DNA from: a bacterium
Lineage (GTDB): Bacteria; Myxococcota_A; UBA9160; UBA4427
DNA length: 64,000 nt
Assembly (NCBI GenBank): GCA_024742285.1
Contig: JANSYR010000003.1
Span: 186,001-250,000, forward strand
Direction of reading: 5' to 3'
A model generated the notes under the pieces. It was not told the origin of the DNA. It worked only from the letters and a program-made list of their open reading frames with translations, and searched no databases. The translations under genes and the position numbers were made by a program. Of the stretch, positions 47,912 through 58,239 are shown piece by piece; positions within the stretch are counted from its first letter, which is position 1; each line of letters opens with the position of its first letter.

Positions 47912-48489
47912 GCTGCGGCCTCCTGCCACGCGGGCACGGTGCCCGGCGAGACGGCTTCGCGACCTGCGGCGAGCGCGCGCTGGTTCGCTTCGAGAAACTG
48001 ATGGCGATACGGGGGGAGCGATTGGGAGAGACCGGTCTCCAGCGCCGCGGGGCCGACGAGCCCGGTCGCCTGCGCGAACGCGCCTAGCAGAACGAGCGCC
48101 GCCGCCTTCGGAGCGTCGACTTCGCGGGCGAGCTTCGTCGCGGAGATCGCGACGACCGAAGCCTTCGTGTCGGGGAGCGGGCCTTCGAGCAGGTCGCCAT
48201 CGACGAAGACGGCGCCGTCGGCGCGCAGCTTCGGCAGGATCGGGTCGGCGAAGCGCGGGTGGGCGATGACCGCCGACCAGGCATGCGAGACCATGGGCGG
48301 CGCGGTGATCGGGCCGTCGGCGATCACGAGGGTCGCGTCGGTGTTCCCACCGCGCATCGTCCCGCCATACGTGCCGAGGGACATGACCTCGCGGTCCTCC
48401 GCGGTGGCCGCGAGGGCGAGGATCTTCGCAGCGAGCTGGACGCCCTGCCCACCGATCCCGGTCCAGAGCACTTCACGTTCGATCGTCAC
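47908..48489 (-). CDS. 2-oxoacid:ferredoxin oxidoreductase, gamma subunit
   Basis: The 193-residue subunit has the gamma-domain start VLWTGIGGQGVQLAAKILALAA and SLGTYGGTMRGGNTDATLVIAD, the CoA-binding-domain pattern. The start is GTG 48489 within GTGA, overlapping the TetR stop; AAGGAG is about 9 bases upstream inside tetR. The coupling shows TetR and oxidoreductase are one transcript. Confidence 0.93.
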   Translation of the reverse strand: MTIEREVLWTGIGGQGVQLAAKILALAATAEDREVMSLGTYGGTMRGGNTDATLVIADGPITAPPMVSHAWSAVIAHPRFADPILPKLRADGAVFVDGDLLEGPLPDTKASVVAISATKLAREVDAPKAAALVLLGAFAQATGLVGPAALETGLSQSLPPYRHQFLEANQRALAAGREAVSPGTVPAWQEAAA

Positions 48490-49265
48490 TGGCTCTCTTC
48501 TCCTTCCTGAATCACGCTCGTGCCTCCGAATGCGCGCGTCGCGCCGCGGGTGAGGCCCGCGAGGGCCAGGGCTTCGAGGGCTTCGACCTCGGCGTCGGCG
48601 GGGCGGCGCCCCTCGATCAGCCGGGCTTCGACCCAGCCCATCATGAGGTGGTAGAGCGCCTCGCTCTCGGTGTCGGGATCGACCTCCGGCATGCGCCCGT
48701 TCGTGCGACCGCGCTCGAGGGCCGCCAGGAGCGGCGCAGCGACGAGCCGTTCGGAACCGGCGACCTCCGTCGGAAAGGACTCGGCGAGTCGGCCGCGGGA
48801 GAGGGCGAAGGGGCGCGAGGCGCGGGCGCTGCTCGGATCGAGGGCCTGGGCGGCCATGCCCCGGATCCACTCGCGGGCGGCTTCGACCGGATCGTCGACG
48901 CCGGCCATGCGCTGTTCGAGGTAGCGGGCGAGCCCGCGGATCCCGTCGTCGAGGACGGTGACCAGCAGCTCGTGCTTCCCCCGGAAGTGACGGTAGAAGG
49001 CCTGATTCGAGAGCCCCGCCTCGCGCAGGATGTCGGAGACCTTGGGTTCGAGGTGGCCGGTCCGCTCGATCACGCGGAAGGCGGCGGAGACCAGTCGCTC
49101 GACCTCGTCCTCCGCCGCGGCCCGCCGGCGGGCGAGGCTGCGGTCGACGGCGCTCCCTACGGCGCCGGTCCCCGGGCCCGATCCGGAAAGGGGGCCAGGC
49201 TCGGACGCGGGGGCGCAAAGCAGGGTTGAAATGCCTGTGAAGGCCTTAGGAACGTTGTTCTCCAT
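48486..49265 (-). CDS. TetR-family repressor heading the oxidoreductase operon
   Basis: The 259-residue protein has an N-terminal leader of about 60 residues, then the TetR helix-turn-helix (VSDILREAGLSNQAFYRHFRGKHELLVTVL). The C-terminal ligand domain has no recognisable ligand signature, but TetR proteins in such settings often bind acyl-CoA thioesters. The ATG at 49265 has no clear ribosome-binding site and may be read leaderlessly, because the palindrome starts only 2 bases upstream. Its stop overlaps the gamma gene. It is divergent from the acyl-CoA ligase. Confidence 0.88.
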   Translation of the reverse strand: MENNVPKAFTGISTLLCAPASEPGPLSGSGPGTGAVGSAVDRSLARRRAAAEDEVERLVSAAFRVIERTGHLEPKVSDILREAGLSNQAFYRHFRGKHELLVTVLDDGIRGLARYLEQRMAGVDDPVEAAREWIRGMAAQALDPSSARASRPFALSRGRLAESFPTEVAGSERLVAAPLLAALERGRTNGRMPEVDPDTESEALYHLMMGWVEARLIEGRRPADAEVEALEALALAGLTRGATRAFGGTSVIQEGEESQ

Positions 49266-49266
49266 T

Positions 49267-49285
49267 CCGAGAATGGTATTCTCGG
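49267..49285. promoter_or_regulatory. Perfect palindrome, probable TetR operator
   Basis: CCGAGAAT-GGT-ATTCTCGG has 8-bp perfect arms around a 3-base centre. It lies just in front of the tetR start and 105 bases before the divergent ligase start, the usual place for an auto-repressor site controlling both sides. Confidence 0.75.
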
Positions 49286-49389
49286 TTCGAGCCCACGGCA
49301 AGGGGCATTCCGCGGCGCGGGGGGCGAGGCAGTCCGCCATGATCCGCGCGGTGGCCCGTGGGCGCAGGCCGATCTAGGGAGGAACGCGG

Positions 49390-50958
49390 GTGGAGAGCCA
49401 GGGCCGGAAGCTGCTGATCGGGGACATCCTGCGGCGCGCTGCCGAGGCGACCCCGGATGCGCCGGCGGCCTGCGTGGGCGCCGAGGACCGCGGCTATGCC
49501 ACGCGTACCTTCGCCGAGCTCGAGCGGGACGCGAACCGCCTGGCCCTCGCGCTTCGGACGCAGCTCGGCGTCGGTCACGGGGACCGTATCCTCGCCTGGG
49601 CCGACACCTCGATCGAGGTGCTCCCGCTCTTCGTCGCGGTCGCCAAGCTCGGCGCCGTCTTCGCTCCGCTCAACGCGCGCCTCGGCGCTTCGGAGGCGGG
49701 GGAGGTCGCGGCACTGGCGCGGGGGACGCTGCTGATCGTCGACACGGCCCGAGCGCCCGGAGCGGAAGTGCTCGCGAAGGCAGCGGGGGTCGACCAGTGG
49801 GCGCTGCTTCCGGTCGGGGAAGCGGGGCGCGCGACGTCGGAAGGAGATCGCGGCGAGAATCCCGAGCGACTCGTGCTCGACGCGACGTCGCTGCCGGATC
49901 CGCCGCGCGCGATCGAGGAGCCGCGCCTCGAAGAAACCGATCCCCACGTGATCTTCTTCACGAGCGGAAGTACGGGCCGACCCAAGGGGGTCGTCCTCTC
50001 CCATCGCGCGAACTGGCTGCGCGGCTTCCAGGGCGTGTTCCGGGACGAGCCCGAGCGGACGGTGTGCATGTTCCCGCTCTTCCACATGGCCGCCTTCACC
50101 CTCGCGATCTCGGCCTGGCAGACCCGCGGCGAGATCACCTACACCGACTCCTCCGCCGAAGCCCTGCTCGCGGCCTGCGAGGCGCGAAAGGCGAATCGCC
50201 TCTACGGCCTGCCGCTCGTGTGGAAGCGGATCGTCGAGGCGGACCTCTCGAGATACGACCTCTCGCATCTCGTCCAGCTCGACTCGGGCACCTCCGCGAC
50301 GCCCATCGAGCTCCTCGAACGCATGCGCGATTGCTTTCCCGCGGCGAAGATCCGGATCTACTACGGCTCGACGGAGGTCGGTTCCGCGACGGCGCTGCCC
50401 GACGAGGACGTGATCCGGAAGCCGGGGAGCGTCGGGATTCCCTCGGTGAACGTCGACGTCCGTCTCGATTCCGATGGCGAGATCCTCGCGCGCAGTCCCT
50501 ACCTGATGGACGGCTACTTCGACGACGCCGAGGCGACCGAGGCGGCCTTCGAGAACGGATGGTTCCGGATGGGCGATCTCGGGGCCGTCGACGACGACGG
50601 CTATCTCTCGATCGTCGGTCGCAAGAAGGAGGTCCTTCGGACCGGTGGCGAGAGCGTCTCGCCCAACGAGGTCGAGGGCGTCCTGCGCGACTTCCCGGGA
50701 ATCGAGGAGGTCGCGATCGTCGGCTTGCCGGATCCGGAATGGGGCGAGGTGTTGTGTGCGGCGGTCGTGGCGTCACCGGATTCGACGCCGACGCTCGAAG
50801 CGCTCCGGGCCCATTGCGAAGGGCGCCTCGCCGGCTTCAAGAAGCCGAGACGGATCGCGATCCTCGAGAAGCTTCCCCGGACGGCCGCGACGTCCCAGGT
50901 CCAGCGCACGATGCTCGTCGAAGAGATCCAGACGCGCGGGCTCGCGAAGGAGGAGTAG
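49390..50958 (+). CDS. Class I adenylate-forming acyl-CoA ligase
   Basis: The 522-residue enzyme activates a carboxylic acid as acyl-AMP and then acyl-CoA. Visible motifs: P-loop FFTSGSTGRPKGVVLSH, YGSTEVGSA, GWFRMGDLGAVDDDGYLSIVGRKKEVLRTGGESVSPNEVE. At the C-terminal A10 motif, where families have PRTxxGK, this protein reads LPRTAATSQVQR: Gln503 occupies the lysine position. The start is GTG with GGAGG upstream. The gene is divergent from tetR and presumably under the same operator. Confidence 0.9.
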   Translation: MESQGRKLLIGDILRRAAEATPDAPAACVGAEDRGYATRTFAELERDANRLALALRTQLGVGHGDRILAWADTSIEVLPLFVAVAKLGAVFAPLNARLGASEAGEVAALARGTLLIVDTARAPGAEVLAKAAGVDQWALLPVGEAGRATSEGDRGENPERLVLDATSLPDPPRAIEEPRLEETDPHVIFFTSGSTGRPKGVVLSHRANWLRGFQGVFRDEPERTVCMFPLFHMAAFTLAISAWQTRGEITYTDSSAEALLAACEARKANRLYGLPLVWKRIVEADLSRYDLSHLVQLDSGTSATPIELLERMRDCFPAAKIRIYYGSTEVGSATALPDEDVIRKPGSVGIPSVNVDVRLDSDGEILARSPYLMDGYFDDAEATEAAFENGWFRMGDLGAVDDDGYLSIVGRKKEVLRTGGESVSPNEVEGVLRDFPGIEEVAIVGLPDPEWGEVLCAAVVASPDSTPTLEALRAHCEGRLAGFKKPRRIAILEKLPRTAATSQVQRTMLVEEIQTRGLAKEE

Positions 50959-50962
50959 GCGG

Positions 50963-51901
50963 ATGAGCGAGTCGATGACGATCGGGACCCAGCTGCCCGT
51001 CGACCTCGGGGCCGCCGTGACGGCGCGCTTCCCGGAGATCTCGGTCGTCGAGATTCCGCCGGAGGGTCCCGTCGACCCGGGCCTCCGGATCGACGTCCTG
51101 CTGACGCTGCCCTGGGGCACGCCGAACCTCGAGCAGATCCTCGGGTGCGGGGTCCGCTGGGTCCACGCCTACGGGACCGGCGTGAACGGCTTTCCCTTCG
51201 AGCTCCTCGGCGGCGTCCCGCTCACGTGCTCCCGCGGCGCGAGCGCGACGGCCATCTCCGAGTGGGTGATCGCGGTGCTGCTCGCGGCGGAGAAGCGGCT
51301 GCCGGAGACCTGGCTCGATGCGCCGCCGGAGCGCTGGAACGTGGCGGAGCTCGGTACGCTCCGGGACAAGAACCTGGCGCTGATCGGATTCGGCGGGATC
51401 GCCCAGGCCGTCGCGCGACGGGCGCTGCCCTTCGACATGAAGGTCCAGGGCTTCCGGCGGACGGCGGCGAAGAGCCCGGTGCCGGGCGTGGAGATCGCCA
51501 CGAGTCTGGCGACCCTCCTCGCCGAGGCCGACCACGTGGTGGTGGCGGCGCCGGAGACCCCGGCCACACGTCATCTCCTGAACGACGAGACGTTCGGGAT
51601 GATGAAGCCCGGGGCGCATCTCGTGAACATCGCGCGGGGCGGGCTCGTCGATCAGGACGCGCTCCGACGCGCCCTCGACACGGGACAGGTCGGGCTCGCG
51701 ACCCTCGATTGCGTCGAACCGGAGCCGCTGCCCGAGGGCCACTGGCTCTACGCGCATCCGCGCGTCCGGCTCACGCCACACATCTCCTGGGCAGGCCCGG
51801 AGAGTCATGCCGGACTGATGGACCGCTTCGTCGAGAACCTCGAGCGATTCGTCGGTGGTGAGGCGCTGGCGTACCGCGTCGATCCCGACGAGCAGTACTG
51901 A
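50963..51901 (+). CDS. D-isomer-specific 2-hydroxyacid dehydrogenase
   Basis: The 312-residue protein has the NAD-binding motif ALIGFGGIAQAVARRAL, catalytic Arg in NIARGGLVDQDAL, Glu in LDCVEPEPLPEG and His in LTPHISWAG, so the triad is complete. It interconverts a 2-hydroxyacid and its 2-oxoacid with NAD(P). It starts 5 bases after the ligase stop behind AAGGAGGAG, so they form one unit. This makes it a plausible feeder of the 2-oxoacid:ferredoxin oxidoreductase encoded on the other side of the operator. Confidence 0.92.
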   Translation: MSESMTIGTQLPVDLGAAVTARFPEISVVEIPPEGPVDPGLRIDVLLTLPWGTPNLEQILGCGVRWVHAYGTGVNGFPFELLGGVPLTCSRGASATAISEWVIAVLLAAEKRLPETWLDAPPERWNVAELGTLRDKNLALIGFGGIAQAVARRALPFDMKVQGFRRTAAKSPVPGVEIATSLATLLAEADHVVVAAPETPATRHLLNDETFGMMKPGAHLVNIARGGLVDQDALRRALDTGQVGLATLDCVEPEPLPEGHWLYAHPRVRLTPHISWAGPESHAGLMDRFVENLERFVGGEALAYRVDPDEQY

Positions 51902-51924
51902 GCGGCGGCGACCCGGCGCCCTGC

Positions 51925-52314
51925 CTACGAGTTCTTGATCTCGACGATCACTTCCCGGTAGGTCTCGTCGCCCACGTTGTAGGCCCACTCGAAGCCCCCC
52001 TTCGGGATCGAGACCGTGTTGCCGGCGGCGGGGACCTTGCCGACGAAGGAGGGCATCGCGTCGCCGGGTCCGGTCACGCCGGCCACGAAGTCGCCCTGGA
52101 AGATGATCAGGTAGTAGTCGAGCTCGTGACGGTGGAGGTCGCTCGCTTCGCCGGGCTCGAGGACGAGCTCCCACATCCGCACGCGATCGTCCTCGAAGAT
52201 GACCGTGCCTCCGACGTTGCCGACCGGATCGTCCTTGTGCTCCTCGGCGAAGCGGTCGAGGCGGGCCTGCATCTCGGGGGTCAGGTCGATGAACTCGGGC
52301 GGGGTCGCGATCAT
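51925..52314 (-). CDS. Small cupin-domain protein
   Basis: The 129-residue protein is a single cupin barrel: LEPGEASDLHRHELDYYLIIFQGDF contains the HxH...E metal-like pattern, and GFEWAYNVGDETYREVIVEIK gives the second motif. It may be a metal-dependent small-molecule enzyme or binding protein. It stands alone, convergent with the D-2-hydroxyacid dehydrogenase gene (23-base gap) and downstream of PII. Confidence 0.85.
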   Translation of the reverse strand: MIATPPEFIDLTPEMQARLDRFAEEHKDDPVGNVGGTVIFEDDRVRMWELVLEPGEASDLHRHELDYYLIIFQGDFVAGVTGPGDAMPSFVGKVPAAGNTVSIPKGGFEWAYNVGDETYREVIVEIKNS

Positions 52315-52419
52315 GGGGTCTCTCCTCGGAGGGCGTGTCGACGGCGCAGCGATCCTAGGCCGGAAGCAGAGCCGATGCGAGGTCGGATTCCGGTGTGTCG
52401 GAGTCTGGCGGACGTCGCG

Positions 52420-54497
<2,078 letters not shown>

Positions 54498-54767
54498 CTA
54501 GGGGACGAGGCACTCCAGTCGGTCGACGGCGTGGACCGGCGGGTTGGCGCCCGCCATCAGTTCGGTGATCGCGCCATAGACGAGCTGCTGCTGCTTGACC
54601 CGATTGAGGCCCTCGAAGGCCGCGTCGGTCACGGTGATCTCGAAGTGGCCCGGTCCCTGCGGACGGACGTCGATCAGGGCGTCGGGGAGCGCTCCAGCGA
54701 TCGCCGCGCGGATCTGCTCGGCGATCTCTTCCGGCGGCGGTCCCGCGTTGATGATCTGCAGTGCCAT
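54498..54767 (-). CDS. bolA: BolA-family protein
   Basis: The 89-residue protein has the BolA fold: EIAEQIRAAIAGALPDALIDVRPQGPGHFEITVTDAAFEGLNRVKQQQLVYGAI, with the conserved central His and FEGLxRVKQQQLVY. It starts 12 bases after the Grx4 fusion stop, so they are co-transcribed. BolA proteins form [2Fe-2S]-bridged heterodimers with CGFS glutaredoxins, so this pair is a natural partner set. Confidence 0.95.
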   Translation of the reverse strand: MALQIINAGPPPEEIAEQIRAAIAGALPDALIDVRPQGPGHFEITVTDAAFEGLNRVKQQQLVYGAITELMAGANPPVHAVDRLECLVP

Positions 54768-54779
54768 GCGTCTCTCCGC

Positions 54780-55721
54780 CTAATATCGCGGCACGTCGGG
54801 GTCGATCTCCTGGCTCCAGGCATCGATCCCGCCGACCACGTTGAAGACCTGGGTGAAGCCGAGGGAGACGAACTGCTCGGCGGCCTGCTGCGAGCGGCCG
54901 CCGTGGTGGCAGTGGAGCACGAGCTTCGTGTCCCGCGGCAGGCCCTCGATCCGTGCGGCCTCGGTCTCGTTCAGGAGGACTGCGCCCGGGATCGCGGCGA
55001 TCGCTCGCTCCTCCGGCGTCCGCACGTCGAGCAGCTCGATCGCTTCGCCCGCGTCGATCGAACGCTTCAGATCCGAGACCGACATCTGCTGGACCCGCGG
55101 CGCATTCGGGTTGTCGACCTTGAAGGCCTGGCCATTCGGCGTGTCGGCGACGTCGATGGTGATGCCGTCCGCGCGGCCCGCCGACATCGGATCGAGGAGC
55201 AGGGTCATCCCGGCGCCGCCGCCCTCGACGATCGCCTCGACGTCCGCGGGCGTCCGCGGCGCGAGGGAGAGGTGTGCCTGGAACGTGGCGTCGACGGAGA
55301 GGTGGAGCTCGCGGCCGCCGCCGCCGTGCTCCGCGGCGGCGCCGGCGAGGGCCTGCGCCGCGACGTCGCTCACGGTGATCTTCGGCTGGACGACCTCGAC
55401 GGGCTCGAGGCCGAGCGCATCGTAGAGCTCGCCGTTGCCCATCATCTCCTGGACGATGTCGCAGCCGCCCACGAACTCCCCCTTCACGTAGAGCTGGGGG
55501 ATCGTCGGCCACGACGAGAAGGTCTTGATGCCGTCTCGAATGTGCGGCGCGGAGAGCACGTCGACCGTGTGATAGGTCTCGAGCATCGAGTCGAGGATGC
55601 CGACGACGGTCGCCGAGAAGCCGCACTGCGGCGAGCGACGGTTGCCCTTCATGAAGAGGACGACCTCGTTCGTTTCGATCGTGTCGGTGATTTCCTGACG
55701 GACGGATTCATCGAGGGACAT
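54780..55721 (-). CDS. Grx4-type monothiol glutaredoxin fused to an A-type-like domain and rhodanese
   Basis: The 313-residue protein has three domains. Residues 1-108 are a Grx4 glutaredoxin with CGFS (Cys33), WPTIPQLYVKGEFVGGCDIV. Residues about 112-205 resemble an A-type (IscA/HesB) domain, ITVSDVAAQALAGAAAEHGG and LLLDPMSAGRADGITIDVADT, but lack the CxnCGC ligands and stop at KVDNPNAP. Residues about 215-313 are a rhodanese with catalytic Cys in LHCHHGGRSQQAA. It should bind [2Fe-2S] with glutathione, with BolA as partner; the rhodanese may supply or accept sulfane sulfur. Confidence 0.92.
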   Translation of the reverse strand: MSLDESVRQEITDTIETNEVVLFMKGNRRSPQCGFSATVVGILDSMLETYHTVDVLSAPHIRDGIKTFSSWPTIPQLYVKGEFVGGCDIVQEMMGNGELYDALGLEPVEVVQPKITVSDVAAQALAGAAAEHGGGGRELHLSVDATFQAHLSLAPRTPADVEAIVEGGGAGMTLLLDPMSAGRADGITIDVADTPNGQAFKVDNPNAPRVQQMSVSDLKRSIDAGEAIELLDVRTPEERAIAAIPGAVLLNETEAARIEGLPRDTKLVLHCHHGGRSQQAAEQFVSLGFTQVFNVVGGIDAWSQEIDPDVPRY

Positions 55722-55906
55722 AACATCTCCGTGTTGCTGGGCGCGCGCACGAGGAATGAAGGACGGCGCGATCGGGGCGGCGAGGCGTCACGCAGGAGCG
55801 TGGGCGCGCCAGAACCCCGGAGGGCCCGCGCCGGTAGCGCGAACCCTAGCAGCAATGGGCGGGGATGGCCGAAATCGAGCGTTTCGGGAAGACCGGAGGC
55901 GGTCGC

Positions 55907-56761
55907 CTAGCCGGAGACCTCCTGGCTGTCCTTGACCCGGTCGGCACACAGGTTGAGGACCGGGTCGACGTCCGCCTCCGTGAGGTCGAGGAACGACCAC
56001 GCGGGCTGGGCCGACAGGTCCAGGTCCTCGATCGGACGGGATCGGCCGACGCCGAGCTTGGAGAGGGCCATGCTCGTGATGGTGGTGAGGGCACAGGTCC
56101 GGGCCACGTCGTCGTCGAGTTCGGCGAGCTTGCCGGGGCTGTGGTGGTGCTGGATCGTGAGGACCAGGCTGTCGGGCAGGCCCCATTGCTGGACCACGGC
56201 CGCGCCGAGCTCGGCGTGGCTGAAGCCGAAGACCTCTTTCTCGACTTCGGTGAAGCTCCGCCCTTCGTTGTAGACGGTCATCATCACCCGCTCGTACTCC
56301 TCGCGGTGGCTGTTCGCGAGGGCCGTCTTGCCGATGTGGTGCATCAGGCCGGCAGTGAAGGCGATGTCGGGGTCGACGCCGATCCCGCGATAGTCCGCGA
56401 GGAGCGCCGCCACGGGGCCGGAGAGGGAGGAGTGCTGCCAGAGCAGCTTCTCCATCAGGCCGAAGCGCTTGTACGTCTCCTTCATGGAGGCCGCGAGCAC
56501 GAGGTTCCGGACCGTCATCGTGCCGAGCAGCGAGATCGCGTGGGAAAGGCTCTGGATCTCGCTCGGAAAGCCGTAGAGGGCGGAGTTCGAGATCTTCAGG
56601 ATCCGCGCGGCGATGGCGGCATCCTGGTCGATCAGCGAGCGGATGTCGTCGATCGAGCTGTCGGGATTGTCGACCGCCTGCACGACCTGATTGGCGATCG
56701 CGGGCATGGTCGGGAGGTCCCCCTCCGAGGCCTGCAGATAGCTGTCGAGACGATTGCTCAT
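55907..56761 (-). CDS. HDOD-domain signalling protein
   Basis: The 284-residue protein is a full-length HDOD domain: LPTMPAIANQVVQAVDNPDSSIDDIRSLIDQDAAIAARILKISNSALYGFP is the family start, and GLMHHIGKTALANSHREEY and FSHAELGAAVVQQWGLPDSLVLTIQHHHSP are HD-like His clusters. HDOD proteins act in signalling, motility and metabolism control without known catalysis. No output domain is attached. It lies upstream of the Grx4 fusion, 185 bases away, on the same strand. Confidence 0.9.
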   Translation of the reverse strand: MSNRLDSYLQASEGDLPTMPAIANQVVQAVDNPDSSIDDIRSLIDQDAAIAARILKISNSALYGFPSEIQSLSHAISLLGTMTVRNLVLAASMKETYKRFGLMEKLLWQHSSLSGPVAALLADYRGIGVDPDIAFTAGLMHHIGKTALANSHREEYERVMMTVYNEGRSFTEVEKEVFGFSHAELGAAVVQQWGLPDSLVLTIQHHHSPGKLAELDDDVARTCALTTITSMALSKLGVGRSRPIEDLDLSAQPAWSFLDLTEADVDPVLNLCADRVKDSQEVSG

Positions 56762-56897
56762 TTGGGGATGGACTCCGGGCGGACGTCGGCGCGCATGGGG
56801 TGGACGAAAGGCCACGCTCGACCTGTCTTTTCGACCGGATCGGAGCTTTCCATGAGGGTTGGATTCCGCGGTGACGCCGCCTTTCCCGAGGGGGCGA

Positions 56898-57458
56898 TCA
56901 GGCTTCGGCGAGGAGCCGCTTCGCGATGCGTTTGGCGGTCTTGGCGGCGCGGGGCGTGCCTTCGATCTGGGCGGTGACGATCGCCCCCTCGAGGAGGAGC
57001 GCGAGCTCGTCGCGGAGATCGGTCTCGCGCGGCAGGTCGGCGGCCTCGACTAGCTCCCCCAGGTAGTCGCGCATGCGTCGCTTGAAGCTCTGACAGGAGC
57101 GCCGGAAGTCGGACTCGGTCTCGCTGTGCTCGCCGATCGCGTTGATGTACAGGCAGCCGTAGAAATCCGGCTCGGAGAACCAGTCGGCGGCGACGTCGAA
57201 GACCGCGAGGAGGCGAGCGCGGGGCGACTTCGCGCGCGCCTCAACCCGCCGCGCGAATCGGTTCCGGAACGCGCTGTCATAGTGGGCGAGGACGGCGAGC
57301 ACGACCTCCTCCCGGGATCGGAAGTGGTTGTAGAGCGTCTTCTTCGACACGCCCGCTTCCGAGGCGATTCGGTCCATGCCGGTCGCGTGGAAGCCGTCGC
57401 GCGCGAAGAGCCGCAGGGCGGCGTCCACGACCGCTTGTCTTCGGGGCGGGTGGGGCAA
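56898..57458 (-). CDS. TetR-family repressor
   Basis: The 186-residue protein has a TetR helix-turn-helix at the N-terminus (MDRIASEAGVSKKTLYNHFRSREEVVLAVLAHYDSAF) and a ligand domain with a Cys pair of segments (GCLYINAIGEH, FRRSCQSFKRRM). It is divergent from the YHS protein gene, and a strong palindrome lies in the gap. It probably represses itself and the YHS gene. Ligand unknown. Confidence 0.9.
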   Translation of the reverse strand: MPHPPRRQAVVDAALRLFARDGFHATGMDRIASEAGVSKKTLYNHFRSREEVVLAVLAHYDSAFRNRFARRVEARAKSPRARLLAVFDVAADWFSEPDFYGCLYINAIGEHSETESDFRRSCQSFKRRMRDYLGELVEAADLPRETDLRDELALLLEGAIVTAQIEGTPRAAKTAKRIAKRLLAEA

Positions 57459-57591
57459 GGGGCGTACTCCGATTCGGGCAAGGGGAAACTACCTCGTTTC
57501 TTTTCGGAGCGCCCAGATTGAGCCGATCGGTCAATCAATCGGGCCGTTCTGCCCTTCAGGACGCGCATAAATCGCGGCAGACTCTCTCTCG

Positions 57592-57615
57592 AAAGTAAAC
57601 AATATCGTTTACTTT
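57592..57615. promoter_or_regulatory. Perfect palindrome, probable TetR operator
   Basis: AAAGTAAAC and GTTTACTTT are perfect 9-bp arms around 6 bases, in the only A+T-rich patch between the TetR gene (start 57458) and the YHS gene (start 57685). The form resembles TetR operators with GTAAAC/GTTTAC half-sites. Confidence 0.75.
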
Positions 57616-57684
57616 AGAATCGAGTCGACCTCCTGGCGGGGTCGGCCGCCCGGCGGGCCGGTCCCGCCCTCATTGGAGTCCATC

Positions 57685-58167
57685 ATGAAGACCCTCCCCA
57701 TCCTGATCCTGGCGACGACGTTCGTCGCCGTCTCGCTCTCCCCCGCCTTCGGCGCCGACGAGCACAACGTCGTGCCCGGTCTCACCGCCGAAGGCGCGCC
57801 GCTCGGGCTGCATGGGATCGACCCCGTCGCGTTCGTCGAGCTCGGCAATCGAATCGAGGGCACCCATGCGTACACCGAGACGCACGAAGGGGTCGCCTAC
57901 TACTTCGCGAGCAAGGACAACGCGAAGGCCTTCAGGCGCAATCCGGGCCGCTACGCCCCGCAGAATGGAGGCTTCTGCACCTACGGCGTGTCCGTCGGAA
58001 AGAAATTCGACGGGAACCCCCGCTACGCCGCGGTCGTGGACGACCGGCTCTACGTCTTCCTGAACGAAGACATCCTGCGCGCGTTCGACGAGGACCGCGC
58101 TGGAGCGATCGCCAAGGCGGCGCGCAACTGGAAGAAGATCCGGTCGACCGCGGCCCGCGATCTCTGA
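57685..58167 (+). CDS. Exported YHS-domain protein
   Basis: The 160-residue protein has a signal peptide (TLPILILATTFVAVSLSPAFG), then a YHS domain: LHGIDPVAFVELGNRIEGTHAYTETHEGVAYYFASKDNAKAFRRNPGRYAPQNGGFCTYG. YHS domains bind metal or heme-like ligands or act in copper/metal handling; the C-terminal helix AIAKAARNWKKI is typical. GGAG lies 7 bases before ATG 57685; a TTG at 57673 is possible. The upstream palindrome points to TetR control. A hairpin follows the gene. Confidence 0.88.
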   Translation: MKTLPILILATTFVAVSLSPAFGADEHNVVPGLTAEGAPLGLHGIDPVAFVELGNRIEGTHAYTETHEGVAYYFASKDNAKAFRRNPGRYAPQNGGFCTYGVSVGKKFDGNPRYAAVVDDRLYVFLNEDILRAFDEDRAGAIAKAARNWKKIRSTAARDL

Positions 58168-58174
58168 AGCCTTC

Positions 58175-58206
58175 GCCCGACGGGAGCCGGCGTGCTCCCG
58201 TCGGGC
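58175..58206 (+). terminator. Terminator-like hairpin after the YHS gene
   Basis: A perfect 13-bp stem (GCCCGACGGGAGC / GCTCCCGTCGGGC) with a 6-base loop begins 8 bases after the stop. It has no T-run. It could end the YHS transcript or attenuate read-through into the AraC gene. Confidence 0.6.
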
Positions 58207-58239
58207 CGGCTCGTGCCATCACCCACGGAGGCCGGTTCC

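Noticed and set aside
48486-49265. TetR next to OFOR genes as a novel defence or mobile-element control gene
   Set aside because: Overlapping stop/start with the gamma subunit and the palindrome make it a plain metabolic regulator; no mobile or toxin genes nearby.
57526-57545. Second operator-like repeat (CCGAT...ATCGG) upstream of the TetR gene
   Set aside because: Arms are only 5 bases and imperfect; the 57592-57615 palindrome is much stronger.
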